NCBI GenBank assembly: GCA_028688015.1
Contig: JAQTZB010000007.1
Coordinates: forward strand, 163,510-227,509
DNA: 64,000 nucleotides
Origin: Elusimicrobiales bacterium
Lineage (GTDB): Bacteria; Elusimicrobiota; Elusimicrobia; Elusimicrobiales; UBA9959
Direction of reading: 5' to 3'
The notes below the pieces were generated by a model, which was given only the letters and a program-made list of their open reading frames with translations, was not told the DNA's origin and made no database searches. This document shows positions 18,771 to 27,720 of this stretch, piece after piece. Within the stretch, counting starts at the first letter, position 1. Every line of letters begins with the position of its first letter. Both the position numbers and the translations under genes were made by a program.

Positions 18771-19544
18771 TCACAACTTCATGAAAGTAAACACCCCTAA
18801 AGAATAGGGTATTGCACCGAGGGACGAGAAAGGAGCAGTTTCAGGGGAATATTGTTCGATACGCCCTCCGGCATGAATAGCAGTAAAAGAACTCAAGCGA
18901 AGGGAATTCTGCCCGGCATATCGGATGATTGCCTGGGGGTCGAAGATTCTGTGCGCGTTGAATTCAACCCTGGGAATTCCAATTGGGACCGAAAGATAGA
19001 ACTGCCCGCCAGGCTTCAAAAGGTCTGCCATATTCGCGAGCCCAGAAATATAACCAAGCGGAGATAACGGATCGCCATATCGCCCTAGCCCGAAATGTTC
19101 CAATGCGTGAAGACAGGAAAGAGAGTCACAATAGGCACGCATCTCCGGCAGAGACTTCATAAGATCGGCCCTCCGGAACACGACTCCGGGAATTGTTGCG
19201 GAAACATTCCTAACGTCGAACACCTCTATCTCCCTAAAACTCGCGACATGGGCCACAAAGCCATCTACCCGTGAACCGATATCAACATGTTTTTGGGGGT
19301 TTGCCTCGTGAATCATCTTAGCGACAAGCAGATCTTGCCAGAAATACTCACTCCTAGTTTCCCCTCCCTCTTCATACCAATCATGCAGGCAAGGCAACAG
19401 ATCGATACGTTCAGAAGAGGACATCCTAAATCGTGCCAAACTACGCAAATAGCGGAGTATGCCTAGCGGGAACATAAAAGTCTTCCGCAAATTAATGCCG
19501 CATTGTTCGCTTAACAGAAAGTGTATTTTCCGCACAAGACTCAT
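18771..19544 (-). CDS. DUF268 family protein, methyltransferase-like
   Basis: The 257-residue protein has HVDIGSRVDGFVAHV near 95, LSCLHALEHFGLGRYGDP near 155 and LLKPGGQFYLSVPIG near 190, the arrangement of the DUF268 family, which resembles class I SAM methyltransferases. DUF268 genes recur in polysaccharide loci. The biochemical role is not established. The protein lacks a signal peptide and looks cytoplasmic. Confidence 0.72.
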   Translation of the reverse strand: MSLVRKIHFLLSEQCGINLRKTFMFPLGILRYLRSLARFRMSSSERIDLLPCLHDWYEEGGETRSEYFWQDLLVAKMIHEANPQKHVDIGSRVDGFVAHVASFREIEVFDVRNVSATIPGVVFRRADLMKSLPEMRAYCDSLSCLHALEHFGLGRYGDPLSPLGYISGLANMADLLKPGGQFYLSVPIGIPRVEFNAHRIFDPQAIIRYAGQNSLRLSSFTAIHAGGRIEQYSPETAPFSSLGAIPYSLGVFTFMKL

Positions 19545-19590
19545 AAGATTCCACCCGTAAACGGCTGCGAAATATTACCACCGGCCCACC

Positions 19591-20490
19591 TCATATAACC
19601 TTCAGGAAACAGACCCTTAACATATCGTGCAGAAAGGGAAGTTTGGGAGGTCTTCCGCAATTTAAAGTTCGTACGGGGATTTCGGACATCTGGGTTAGCC
19701 TCCGCAACATAGGGGCGATAAAATACGCGCGTATGCGGACCAGGCTCCAATAGTAACCGCTCAAAAGCATCTTCCATCCCCAGTGATATCTTACACGACA
19801 CAATTCCCGCTCCCTGCACTTTTCGCGCTCTATCGCATATTCAGCATAATATCTCCTGGATTTTTGCCCATCATGTTTAAGAAAAGCGCTAAACACAATA
19901 GGCAAGTACAGGCACTTGCCCTGAAGGCTATAACGCAAAAACAAGTCGTAATCAACCGCATATCGCAGTGAGGGATCGACACTCCCCGCAGAACTGAAAA
20001 CTGTTTTACGCCAGAAACAGGCATCTTGCAGTGGGGTCCAGCCGCCGAAAAGCATAAAGTTCTTCAGATTGGAAACCGCGCCGGAATTATAAAATATGAC
20101 TAGACCATCTTCCCCGATATACACATCGTCACCAAAAAGGAAATCGGCATCATTCCCCTGAAAACATTCCCTCGCAACATCAAGCGCCCCGGATAACAGA
20201 ACGTCCCCGGAGTTGATGTAACATTGAAATTCTCCACTTGCCATCGCAAACCCTTTGCGTAACGCATCCCCATAACCAGAATCCGGTTCACTGACCCAGC
20301 CCGTTATTCTCTTTTCGTAACTACGGATAACGTCCAACGTATCGTCAGTGGACCCACCATCAATGATGAAATACTCATCACCAGGCCGCATATTCGCAAT
20401 TACCGATTCAATCGTAGCAGCAAGATACCGACCCATATTATAGGTCGGGGTAACAACGGAAAATCTTCCAGCAGGCTCAGACTTATTCAT
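19591..20490 (-). CDS. Glycosyltransferase family 2
   Basis: This 299-residue enzyme has RFSVVTPTYNMGRYL at the start, IDGGSTDDT at 43-51 and INSGD at 92-96 in place of the usual DxD region. GWTPLQDACFWRK and AVDYDLFLRYS complete a pattern seen in WcaA-like GT2 enzymes. I chose the ATG at 20490, which overlaps the end of the polymerase gene by eight bases; an ATG two codons earlier is possible. Donor and acceptor are unknown. Confidence 0.82.
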   Translation of the reverse strand: MNKSEPAGRFSVVTPTYNMGRYLAATIESVIANMRPGDEYFIIDGGSTDDTLDVIRSYEKRITGWVSEPDSGYGDALRKGFAMASGEFQCYINSGDVLLSGALDVARECFQGNDADFLFGDDVYIGEDGLVIFYNSGAVSNLKNFMLFGGWTPLQDACFWRKTVFSSAGSVDPSLRYAVDYDLFLRYSLQGKCLYLPIVFSAFLKHDGQKSRRYYAEYAIEREKCRERELCRVRYHWGWKMLLSGYYWSLVRIRAYFIAPMLRRLTQMSEIPVRTLNCGRPPKLPFLHDMLRVCFLKVI

Positions 20491-21676
20491 AATCATTAAC
20501 ACCGCCGACAGAACGAGGCAGTAATTGTCTCTTAGGCCCATAGTATGTAATGAGCAAGAAGCATAACATCAACACGGGACCTAATCCTCCTGGGTCCATA
20601 TATGGCTGAAAAAGGCCAAAGATAACCATGAAAATAATAAGAGCCCGAGAGATATTCGAGTATCGCCTCCAGAGAACCGCCAATAGTATCAGATAGGCCA
20701 AGACAAAGAACATGCCATAATCCGCCCAACTTTGTAGCAGGAAGTTGTGCGCACGCATATCCCCTCCTTTATAATCCACAATCGTTGCATTCCCTCCTGA
20801 GCCCAGCAACACATTTCCAGAAATCAATTCAATATACTGTTGGTTGATTGCCGACCTGGCATCATCGACGAAGATTTCCCGCACCCCATACTCCGTCACA
20901 AAAGTTATCAATTGCGGAACCGATACAATTAAAACGACCGCAAAGAATTTTTTAAAATACTGCCGTTTGCTAGCTGCAAGATAATAGGTTGTAGCAGCAA
21001 AAATAGACAGCATGGTCGCACGGCTCTGGGAAAGAAGCACTCCATAAAGCAAAACAAATAAGCCCAAGAGCCAATATAGATTAAGGCGCGGCAAAATCAG
21101 TATCACCGCGATTCCGACTAATACGCCATATGCATTCTTATGTGCGGAAAAGCCGCCAAAAGAGCCATCATAACTGGAACCGAAAACATTGCGCAGTGGT
21201 GGATAGACCCAAAAAAGCAGTATAGGAATAACAGCCCAAAGGAACAATGTCCACTTCACATATTTCCCCACCCATTCGGGGAGCCTATAATAATCGAGCA
21301 CTGAAAAAAGGAATATGAATGTGAGCAAGATTCGAAATACCAAGAAACGCCCGGATGTATAGCCCCCTGACATAAAAGCTACATTCAAAAAGAACACCAT
21401 CAGAAGTGTGGTCAAAAACGGGACCCGGATTACCTTTTTGCTCCCACGGAAATGGACCAAAAGGCCAAGGGTCGCAAGAATTAGATTAACCCCATTCACC
21501 ACCAAATTAATATTCGTTAGAACCTGCAGATAACTCCCGTAGTTGCTAATAGGTCCGCCCGCATAGAATGGTAGTAAGGCGGGCAGGAGATTGACCATCA
21601 GCATGCACACGAATATCGCGGAGATAGATTTGTTATTGCTCCGCCCGAAGCATGCCTGGGACTTTATCTGGTTCAT
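20483..21676 (-). CDS. Wzy-like polysaccharide polymerase / O-antigen ligase family membrane protein
   Basis: This 397-residue protein is almost entirely hydrophobic with about ten membrane helices. It contains FGGFSAHKNAYGVLVG and SQSRATML, short motifs of the Wzy_C/O-antigen ligase superfamily that flank the periplasmic loops, and a GGDMRAHNFLLQSWADYG segment with the conserved His. In a Wzx/Wzy system it would join repeat units on the periplasmic face. Polymerase rather than ligase is inferred from position within the glycan cluster and from a second, larger family member at 37171. Confidence 0.78.
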   Translation of the reverse strand: MNQIKSQACFGRSNNKSISAIFVCMLMVNLLPALLPFYAGGPISNYGSYLQVLTNINLVVNGVNLILATLGLLVHFRGSKKVIRVPFLTTLLMVFFLNVAFMSGGYTSGRFLVFRILLTFIFLFSVLDYYRLPEWVGKYVKWTLFLWAVIPILLFWVYPPLRNVFGSSYDGSFGGFSAHKNAYGVLVGIAVILILPRLNLYWLLGLFVLLYGVLLSQSRATMLSIFAATTYYLAASKRQYFKKFFAVVLIVSVPQLITFVTEYGVREIFVDDARSAINQQYIELISGNVLLGSGGNATIVDYKGGDMRAHNFLLQSWADYGMFFVLAYLILLAVLWRRYSNISRALIIFMVIFGLFQPYMDPGGLGPVLMLCFLLITYYGPKRQLLPRSVGGVNDYE

Positions 21677-21679
21677 ATA

Positions 21680-22396
21680 CTATTTTGCAGGTTCAGAAGG
21701 GTCGCCTACTATACTTTGAAATGTATTGAAATCCTTAAATCCAGAGGAGTTCTCCTTTATCCATGCAAAGCTCCTATTCCACCATTCAGACTTCTGAATG
21801 ACTAAAATCTGTTCTGGGGAAAATCTATAGCGTATAAGTTTGGCCGGAACACCGCCCACAATCGCATAGGCTGGGACATCTTTGGCAACAACAGCGCCAG
21901 CAGCTATGATTGCGCCGTCCCCGACACAGATTCCATCAAGCAACAAAGCATTTGCCCCAATCCACACATCATTGCCGATTCGGACCAGTTCCCTTTCGCG
22001 AAAGAGACTCTTACTAGTGAATGTCATTCCGGCTTGCTCTGCCAATGAAAAGAAGGCCGGGTGTGTGGAGATGAAGTCTCTTGTTGGATGCAACCCAAGG
22101 CCACACTGGACATGTGGCCCGATAGAGCAGAATTTCCCAATATTTGCGTATGAAATGCTGGAATTATTGGCGATATAGGTATAATCCCCGAGTTCAACAG
22201 TGTTGACATTAACATTATCATAGAGCACGTTAGATTTACCAAACCTGCAATTACAAACTATAGCTCCAGATCCAATCCGGAGACTCTTCTTACGCCAGAC
22301 ATACTCAAGATATGTGTTCTTTGCATAAGACAATCCCCAAACGAACATTGGATTACGCAAAGCGCCTCTAAGGATAGCATGAGCCATTTTTAACAT
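21680..22396 (-). CDS. CatB-type hexapeptide acetyltransferase
   Basis: This 238-residue protein has repeated hexapeptides forming a left-handed beta-helix. The loop [10 protein letters not shown] near residue 98-107 holds the candidate catalytic His, and [20 protein letters not shown] followed by [14 protein letters not shown] is the family C-terminus. It probably O-acetylates a sugar of the glycan. The start could be either of two nearby Met codons. Confidence 0.82.
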   Translation of the reverse strand: MLKMAHAILRGALRNPMFVWGLSYAKNTYLEYVWRKKSLRIGSGAIVCNCRFGKSNVLYDNVNVNTVELGDYTYIANNSSISYANIGKFCSIGPHVQCGLGLHPTRDFISTHPAFFSLAEQAGMTFTSKSLFRERELVRIGNDVWIGANALLLDGICVGDGAIIAAGAVVAKDVPAYAIVGGVPAKLIRYRFSPEQILVIQKSEWWNRSFAWIKENSSGFKDFNTFQSIVGDPSEPAK

Positions 22397-22459
22397 ACGT
22401 GCCTAACGCCTTTCGGCCACATTCCAAACTGACCAAGAGTCAAACATGACTGGTTAGCA

Positions 22460-23317
22460 TCAAGTTGTTTTATTGAATAGAGAGGCATAATCAACTTTTG
22501 GGAAAACGTCTAAATAATGATTAGGGTTTAGATTCACATTATAAATCCCAGGATGAAGTGACCTAAGATACTTATATTTGCGAAAAATATCCGCGTGCCT
22601 CCGCATCTGAAACTCGCTGTCAGCGAAGCTCAGAGTATCCTGATTTGGGCGCATCACATGTTGCGTTGCGTGATCGTAAAAGTAGACAAACAGGCCATTA
22701 AACCAGTCATGATCAATGCCCAGTAAATAAATATTGTCATAGCCCAGAAAAATCGCCAAAGTTAACGCTAACTCGGATACCGACCCGATACTCGGGATAC
22801 GCTTGAGGTCTATTGGGACATCGAACGCACCGTTCCACGGGGAATACTCAACCCAGTGAATACGTATCCCATTGAATAAACCAGATTGTTCAATAAGGGC
22901 TTTATCGCCGAAGTGGAGGAATATCTCTGCACCGCCAATTGACTGTTCCATTTGCTTCAGCCATGTAACCAACTGTTCTCTTTCATGTATATGGCCATGC
23001 GATTGCAACAGCGACGGCAAAACATGGTACATTGGCTTGATCCGTGAATAATCGGGATGAACAAATGTATTGCTGACACTGATAACATGTTCTCCCCGTA
23101 GTTTTAGCAAGTCATAGTTCTTCACTGAGGATCCGGCTCCTAGAATGAAACAGCGGGAGCCGGCGTGTCTGTTCCGCATGAGCTCTGGTTCTCTAAGAAG
23201 TTCCTTATCATTTGAACTCAAGGAAAGCAATTTGATCTGACTCTTCAACAGCCGAAGTTGGAATACCACACTGGGAGGAAGCACCCATTTTTCCAAGAAC
23301 TGAGAAATTGGAGACAT
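22460..23317 (-). CDS. DUF115/MptE-like protein of glycan cluster
   Basis: This 285-residue protein contains CFILGAGSSVKNYDLLKLRG near residue 55, the glycine-rich start of DUF115-like or sialyltransferase-like Rossmann folds, and LGYDNIYLLGIDHDW near 195, the second half of that fold. DUF115 proteins (including the Maf glycosyltransferases of flagella) and 6-hydroxymethylpterin kinase-like proteins share this layout. In this context a transferase for a nonulosonate is an attractive but unproven idea. No signal peptide is seen. Confidence 0.5.
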   Translation of the reverse strand: MSPISQFLEKWVLPPSVVFQLRLLKSQIKLLSLSSNDKELLREPELMRNRHAGSRCFILGAGSSVKNYDLLKLRGEHVISVSNTFVHPDYSRIKPMYHVLPSLLQSHGHIHEREQLVTWLKQMEQSIGGAEIFLHFGDKALIEQSGLFNGIRIHWVEYSPWNGAFDVPIDLKRIPSIGSVSELALTLAIFLGYDNIYLLGIDHDWFNGLFVYFYDHATQHVMRPNQDTLSFADSEFQMRRHADIFRKYKYLRSLHPGIYNVNLNPNHYLDVFPKVDYASLFNKTT

Positions 23318-23325
23318 AAATCGCC

Positions 23326-24780
23326 TTATAAACAGTCAGATACTGTTATGCACCGAGAATAAAGGGCCCGCAGTCTACTGTCGACCCAAGGGTCTCTCCA
23401 CCAGAAGACTAATAGCGCTAATCCAGCACTTAAAAATGTAGCCGTAGCAGCCAGAGGACCCGTTACGCTTCCGGACAACATTACGAAAATTACATACAAG
23501 CATGCATATCCTGCGGTCACTAAGGCCATCGCCCACAAAGGGAAAGCCAGCGCGATTATAGATTTTAAAGTTCTGCGGGTAAAAAAGCCCCACAACATGA
23601 CTATAAGGGTCAAGCCGGTTATGGCAAGAAAAACAAGTTGAGTCAGGGCCGGGCCAAAAATTCCGATACTGGAACCCAGGAGTTTCAGAAAAGCATAAGA
23701 AGCGGCAAAAACTGTCGCCAATAGAGCCAAGTAACTTTTAGCTCGCCCCCTTCCGATCAGCACCGAACCCGTTGTTGCAAATATCGGCACCCATGCCGCA
23801 CTCATAACAACAAGAGAAACAAGCGTTCCGTTGAAACTGTATTTTTTGAATACAACCGGCAAGAAATACGGAGAGAGACAAGAAATAGTGATAGCAATAA
23901 TAGTTACCGCGACCACCATCATTACTTGAATTCGAGTAACGAACCAAAGCAGTTCGTGTTTGTCTCCCACTGTCATAGAGTAAATCCGGATTGTGACAGG
24001 CAGACATATCGCCACAACCATTGAAGTAATGATTTGATATCCCGAATTGAGCACGCCATACATCGCAACTTCTTGAGCCGGCAATTCCAACGCGGCATAA
24101 AATCTTCCAAGCATTAACAATGTGCCCCAAATCATAGTTGCTGCTGCCAGGACCATTCCCTCCGGGACCAGCTTCAATGCTGGCCGGGCCGTAATCCTAA
24201 GGTCGATTGCAAGGCTTTTTGGATCGCGAATATAGAAAAAGGTAGCAATCAATCCAGCCATCAGGCCAGCAAGGTATCCGGAAAACGCCCACACGTACGC
24301 CCCGAGAACACATGCAAGCCTGACGATTGATTGGAAAATAGTTATCACTTTATATCGGCTGAATCCTCCGCGGACTGTAATCGTTTGAAGATAAAAAGAA
24401 ACCAGCGCTGTCGATGCGAGTAACGGAAAAACAATTAAAGCCACGAACAGCGAGTGAGTTTTATAATAGACGAACGATGATACAACAATCGAGTACAGCG
24501 TTATTGAAATCTGAAGAAAAGTTCGGACCGACTGTTCAATTGCAATAAGTCCCGCTTGGTCCTCACTCGCCAAAAATGCAGGAGCCTTTCGCCCGTACAC
24601 ACGCAGCACACCGAGATCCGCAAAACCAGCATAGTATGATATAAGGCCCCAATACACCACCAATGCATAATCCTCAAGAGCAAGAATATTAGGGAGCAAA
24701 AAGAAAGATATGATTCCCACCATCTGGACGACCAGATTGGACGTCAAGGTATCCAGCGAACTCTTCCTCAAATCTCTCAT
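23326..24780 (-). CDS. Wzx-type polysaccharide flippase
   Basis: This 484-residue protein has about twelve to fourteen predicted membrane helices and no soluble domain, the architecture of MOP-superfamily flippases. It would move the undecaprenyl-linked repeat unit to the periplasm. It is the only flippase in the locus and so pairs with the Wzy-like protein at 20483. Sequence conservation in the family is low, so the call rests on topology and context. Confidence 0.78.
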   Translation of the reverse strand: MRDLRKSSLDTLTSNLVVQMVGIISFFLLPNILALEDYALVVYWGLISYYAGFADLGVLRVYGRKAPAFLASEDQAGLIAIEQSVRTFLQISITLYSIVVSSFVYYKTHSLFVALIVFPLLASTALVSFYLQTITVRGGFSRYKVITIFQSIVRLACVLGAYVWAFSGYLAGLMAGLIATFFYIRDPKSLAIDLRITARPALKLVPEGMVLAAATMIWGTLLMLGRFYAALELPAQEVAMYGVLNSGYQIITSMVVAICLPVTIRIYSMTVGDKHELLWFVTRIQVMMVVAVTIIAITISCLSPYFLPVVFKKYSFNGTLVSLVVMSAAWVPIFATTGSVLIGRGRAKSYLALLATVFAASYAFLKLLGSSIGIFGPALTQLVFLAITGLTLIVMLWGFFTRRTLKSIIALAFPLWAMALVTAGYACLYVIFVMLSGSVTGPLAATATFLSAGLALLVFWWRDPWVDSRLRALYSRCITVSDCL

Positions 24781-24795
24781 ATCCTTCCCAACTGA

Positions 24796-25425
24796 TTACC
24801 TATCCAAGCATTTGACCAACTCGAACACTTCCGCGTACCTTACACCGATACGCTGCCCTGCATTGGCCGCTTCATTAGCGAAGAACTCAAGCCACTTCGA
24901 GTGAGTACGGTTGAGTTCAGAGATGTGCGCCTTTGTAGCGGCAATTTTTAGGTCAAAATAGCGTGTAACATCGACATAGAAATTCCCCCTGAACTCAGCG
25001 CTGCCATGATACCAGTTGCTTCTATACATAAAGAGGTCTGGCACATGCCTACAGGAATGCAGAGAAGACCTAGCGACAGCTACATGATCGTGGTGAACAT
25101 CTCCCGTCCAATGTGTATAAACGCGCTCAATACGCTTCTCCTCCACTATCTTTAAGATTGCCGTATTAAGTTCTTCTTCAAATTCAACCTTCAATGTATC
25201 GAAGTTGCCGCGTATAAGTTCCGCACCAAGAATCCCAATAGCTTTACGGCCTTCCCGATATGCCACTGCATTCGTTCTGACGACTTTCTGATTATGGCTG
25301 ACAAAACCAGACCGAGTGGCGACAAAGGCAAAGACTTTATCGCCTTTAGAAACATGTTTTGCGACAGTGCCGCCGCATCCGAGTTCTATGTCATCGAAGT
25401 GCGCACCGATAGCCAAAATGTTCAT
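24796..25425 (-). CDS. PIG-L family deacetylase
   Basis: This 209-residue zinc-dependent hydrolase has AHFDD at residues 8-12 and HHDH at 111-114, the metal ligands of the LmbE/PIG-L fold. Members remove N-acetyl groups from sugars or sugar conjugates. Here it could deacetylate an amino sugar before another acyl group is attached. The ATG overlaps the stop of the WbqC gene by four bases. Confidence 0.87.
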   Translation of the reverse strand: MNILAIGAHFDDIELGCGGTVAKHVSKGDKVFAFVATRSGFVSHNQKVVRTNAVAYREGRKAIGILGAELIRGNFDTLKVEFEEELNTAILKIVEEKRIERVYTHWTGDVHHDHVAVARSSLHSCRHVPDLFMYRSNWYHGSAEFRGNFYVDVTRYFDLKIAATKAHISELNRTHSKWLEFFANEAANAGQRIGVRYAEVFELVKCLDR

Positions 25426-26123
25426 GAGATGCTCCTAATAATTTCTCTAGATTTTTCTATTCCGCAGTTAAACAGAAGATCAATAGAACTCAAGTATGGG
25501 ATAAATACCCCATGCAACTGTGGATAAACGGGGTGGGCGAATTCCTGCCAAAGGACTTTAATGCCAGCCTTATCGAATGTTTCCTGGCAATGGTAGGCCC
25601 GTGCACCGACCCCAGACAAATAAGTATCACATCCCGTCTTCGTCAGTATATCCACCAACAACTCGTTGCTGTTCCCATGCGGATTTACTGAACTGGCCAT
25701 GACTATGTCGGTCTTAATGTCAAACATATCCATCAGGAGCCTGATGGATGCCAAATTAAACTCGACCATCTTCCTAACCTTTAGTGCATACAGTGATTCC
25801 AACTGGGGAAAGACTTGCGCAAAGAACGGAGCCTTACGGTAATTCTCCCGGACCAGGTTTAAATTATCTCTCCGCCAACTATCAGACTCCGAAAGCAATA
25901 TATCGCTAATATTCGTGCGGGTTGGAGCTTTCTGTATCCCCATTGTCAGCCATTTATCTCCCTGCGGGGTCTTAATCTTATCCCGATGTTGCCAACTTCG
26001 ACTTGTCTTTGTTACAAACTGAACACAATCAAGTGCAATATAGATATCCACCTTCAGCAGCCTATGAAAAAAGCCCAGGTAAGATAAAAAATCAGGTTGA
26101 TGTATTACAGCGGTCTTAGACAT
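25422..26123 (-). CDS. WbqC family protein
   Basis: This 233-residue protein has the WbqC start (VIHQPDFLSYLGFFHRLLKV), the conserved WQHRDKIKTPQGDKWLTM stretch and a C-terminal YLSGVGARAYHCQETFDKAG segment. WbqC-like genes are common in O-antigen and glycan loci, and an acyl- or aminoacyl-transfer role on amino sugars has been suggested for relatives; the reaction is not settled. It overlaps both neighbours slightly (PseG-like and PIG-L), which implies tight coexpression. Confidence 0.85.
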   Translation of the reverse strand: MSKTAVIHQPDFLSYLGFFHRLLKVDIYIALDCVQFVTKTSRSWQHRDKIKTPQGDKWLTMGIQKAPTRTNISDILLSESDSWRRDNLNLVRENYRKAPFFAQVFPQLESLYALKVRKMVEFNLASIRLLMDMFDIKTDIVMASSVNPHGNSNELLVDILTKTGCDTYLSGVGARAYHCQETFDKAGIKVLWQEFAHPVYPQLHGVFIPYLSSIDLLFNCGIEKSREIIRSIS

Positions 26124-27063
26124 TGATAATAGTTTCGTATATGTTTTCTGACCCTTTTGTAGAGATTGCGGAAAGCCCAGCGCGACTCATCGCAGGAATG
26201 TCCAGCAACCTTTTAAAAACATGCGGGTCGAGGCTTTCGTGATATCCTGCAAATACGGAACACCCCTTTTGCTCAAGGTATTTCGCGTTAGCCACCTCAA
26301 ATAATTCATTGGCGATAATAACACATGGCAGCCCAGATGCATTCGCCTCAAATGGCGTAATTCCGCCTCCAGTTACAGCAAGATCATAGTTTCTGAATTC
26401 TGCGATTAGCGAATCCACAGGTGGTTTAATCTCGAATTCGTCACGTGCTACGTCAGCTAGAGCCCGAAAATGCTTAAAAGCCGGCCCGGTTATTACCGTC
26501 GCAGTAAGCCCGGCAACGCGGAGAAGTTCAACCGCCTTGACCGTGGCCCCATACGTATCACTTCCTCCAAGCGTGACCAGAATCTTGTTTGCTGAATGCC
26601 TGGTCCGCTTGTACTTGTCGATTTCGGGGTTCAAAATCAAGTAATCTAGACCTGCATATACTTTCCCACCCTTTAATCTCGTGTCGGGCTCGAAGCTCAA
26701 TCCCGCAAAATTCAGATCGGCCAGACTGGAACCTGGCCCACGATCATCAAAAACCACGCGACGCACTCCCGAGGACTTCACGGCCACGGCATGTGACTCC
26801 GAAGTATCAAGCCTATCATCCAGCCAGACATCAACATGGTGCTTACTGATTAAGTCCATTTGCCAGCCGGACTTATCATCATCTAGCGCAACAATTTCAA
26901 ACGGAATCCCACTCTTACGGAACAGCCCTGTCGCAGCCTCGTCGTTATTGACAAAAAAAATAAACTCTTCACTTTTCTTCGCAAGGAACGAAGAAAAGTT
27001 TAGTTGACGAAAGAGATGCCCCATCCCTCGTTTATGCGAAGATTCTACGCAAAGTGCGAACAT
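26116..27063 (-). CDS. PseG-like nucleotide-sugar hydrolase
   Basis: The 315-residue protein has the GT-B-like PseG layout: GMGHLFRQLNFSSFL near the start, VFDDRGPGSSLADLNF near 95-110, LVTLGGSDTYGATVKAV near 163 and VTGGGITPFEANASGLPCV near 240-255. PseG removes UDP from a 2,4-diacetamido-trideoxy sugar on the way to pseudaminic acid; relatives serve other nonulosonates. It lies between the SpsF-type cytidylyltransferase and WbqC, next to neuB, which supports that pathway. The exact substrate is not predictable. Confidence 0.72.
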   Translation of the reverse strand: MFALCVESSHKRGMGHLFRQLNFSSFLAKKSEEFIFFVNNDEAATGLFRKSGIPFEIVALDDDKSGWQMDLISKHHVDVWLDDRLDTSESHAVAVKSSGVRRVVFDDRGPGSSLADLNFAGLSFEPDTRLKGGKVYAGLDYLILNPEIDKYKRTRHSANKILVTLGGSDTYGATVKAVELLRVAGLTATVITGPAFKHFRALADVARDEFEIKPPVDSLIAEFRNYDLAVTGGGITPFEANASGLPCVIIANELFEVANAKYLEQKGCSVFAGYHESLDPHVFKRLLDIPAMSRAGLSAISTKGSENIYETIINV

Positions 27064-27719
27064 AATTCTATAGCCTCAAGCGTTGACACGAATTCGCCTC
27101 TAGCGTTTCCTACGATAAAGCATGCCCTGCGGTAATCTTCGTCTGTGTCGACAGTCAACCTGACATCCGGGCGGTTTTTCGTTTTATCGACTTCGAGTTC
27201 GCTGGTTTTAAAAAGTTCAGGATGCTCCAGAATATACTCATCAACATGTTCCACATGGTGTTGAGCTTTTCCCTCCCTGTAGCTTCTAGCAAGGGCCGCA
27301 ATCGAGAAGATTTCCGCACCGACACCTATGGGCAGTGATTTGAAAGAGTGACAGAAATCCGCGTCACTGGTCTTATAAAGCCGAATAAGCCTATCCAACT
27401 CCTCGATATCCGGGAACGGGTTATCCCCAGTCATTCTTACGACATCGCTAAAGCCATACTGCTTAGCGCATAAATAATATCGCTCAAGCACATTCGCCTC
27501 GCTTCCACGGAAACACCGGACGCCATTTTCCGCACAGAAACGCTGCACGGGATTATCAGTGGAAGAGTCCCCGGTAGCGACAACCAGGGTAGCCGAAGTT
27601 TTGAGGAATTCAAGCCGATAAAGAATATGAGCCAACAATGTTTTGGGGCCAATTTTCTTGAGGACCTTTCCCGGAAGCCGAGTGGACCCCATGCGGGCTT
27701 GTATAATAATCCCAATCAT
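27045..27719 (-). CDS. SpsF-type cytidylyltransferase
   Basis: This 224-residue protein has the CMP-sugar synthetase signature IIIQARMGSTRLPGKVLK at residues 4-21 and a VVRMTGDNPFPDIEEL segment with the metal-binding Asp. SpsF-like enzymes are compact relatives of NeuA/PseF. With NeuB next door it probably activates a nonulosonic acid with CTP. The gene overlaps the PseG-like gene by 19 bases and follows neuB after one base. Confidence 0.82.
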   Translation of the reverse strand: MIGIIIQARMGSTRLPGKVLKKIGPKTLLAHILYRLEFLKTSATLVVATGDSSTDNPVQRFCAENGVRCFRGSEANVLERYYLCAKQYGFSDVVRMTGDNPFPDIEELDRLIRLYKTSDADFCHSFKSLPIGVGAEIFSIAALARSYREGKAQHHVEHVDEYILEHPELFKTSELEVDKTKNRPDVRLTVDTDEDYRRACFIVGNARGEFVSTLEAIELCSHFA

Positions 27720-27720
27720 C

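Noticed and set aside
19541..19819. Small minus-strand frame overlapping the end of a glycosyltransferase gene
   Set aside because: No family resemblance and almost full overlap with a well-supported gene; only the last 50 bases are outside it.
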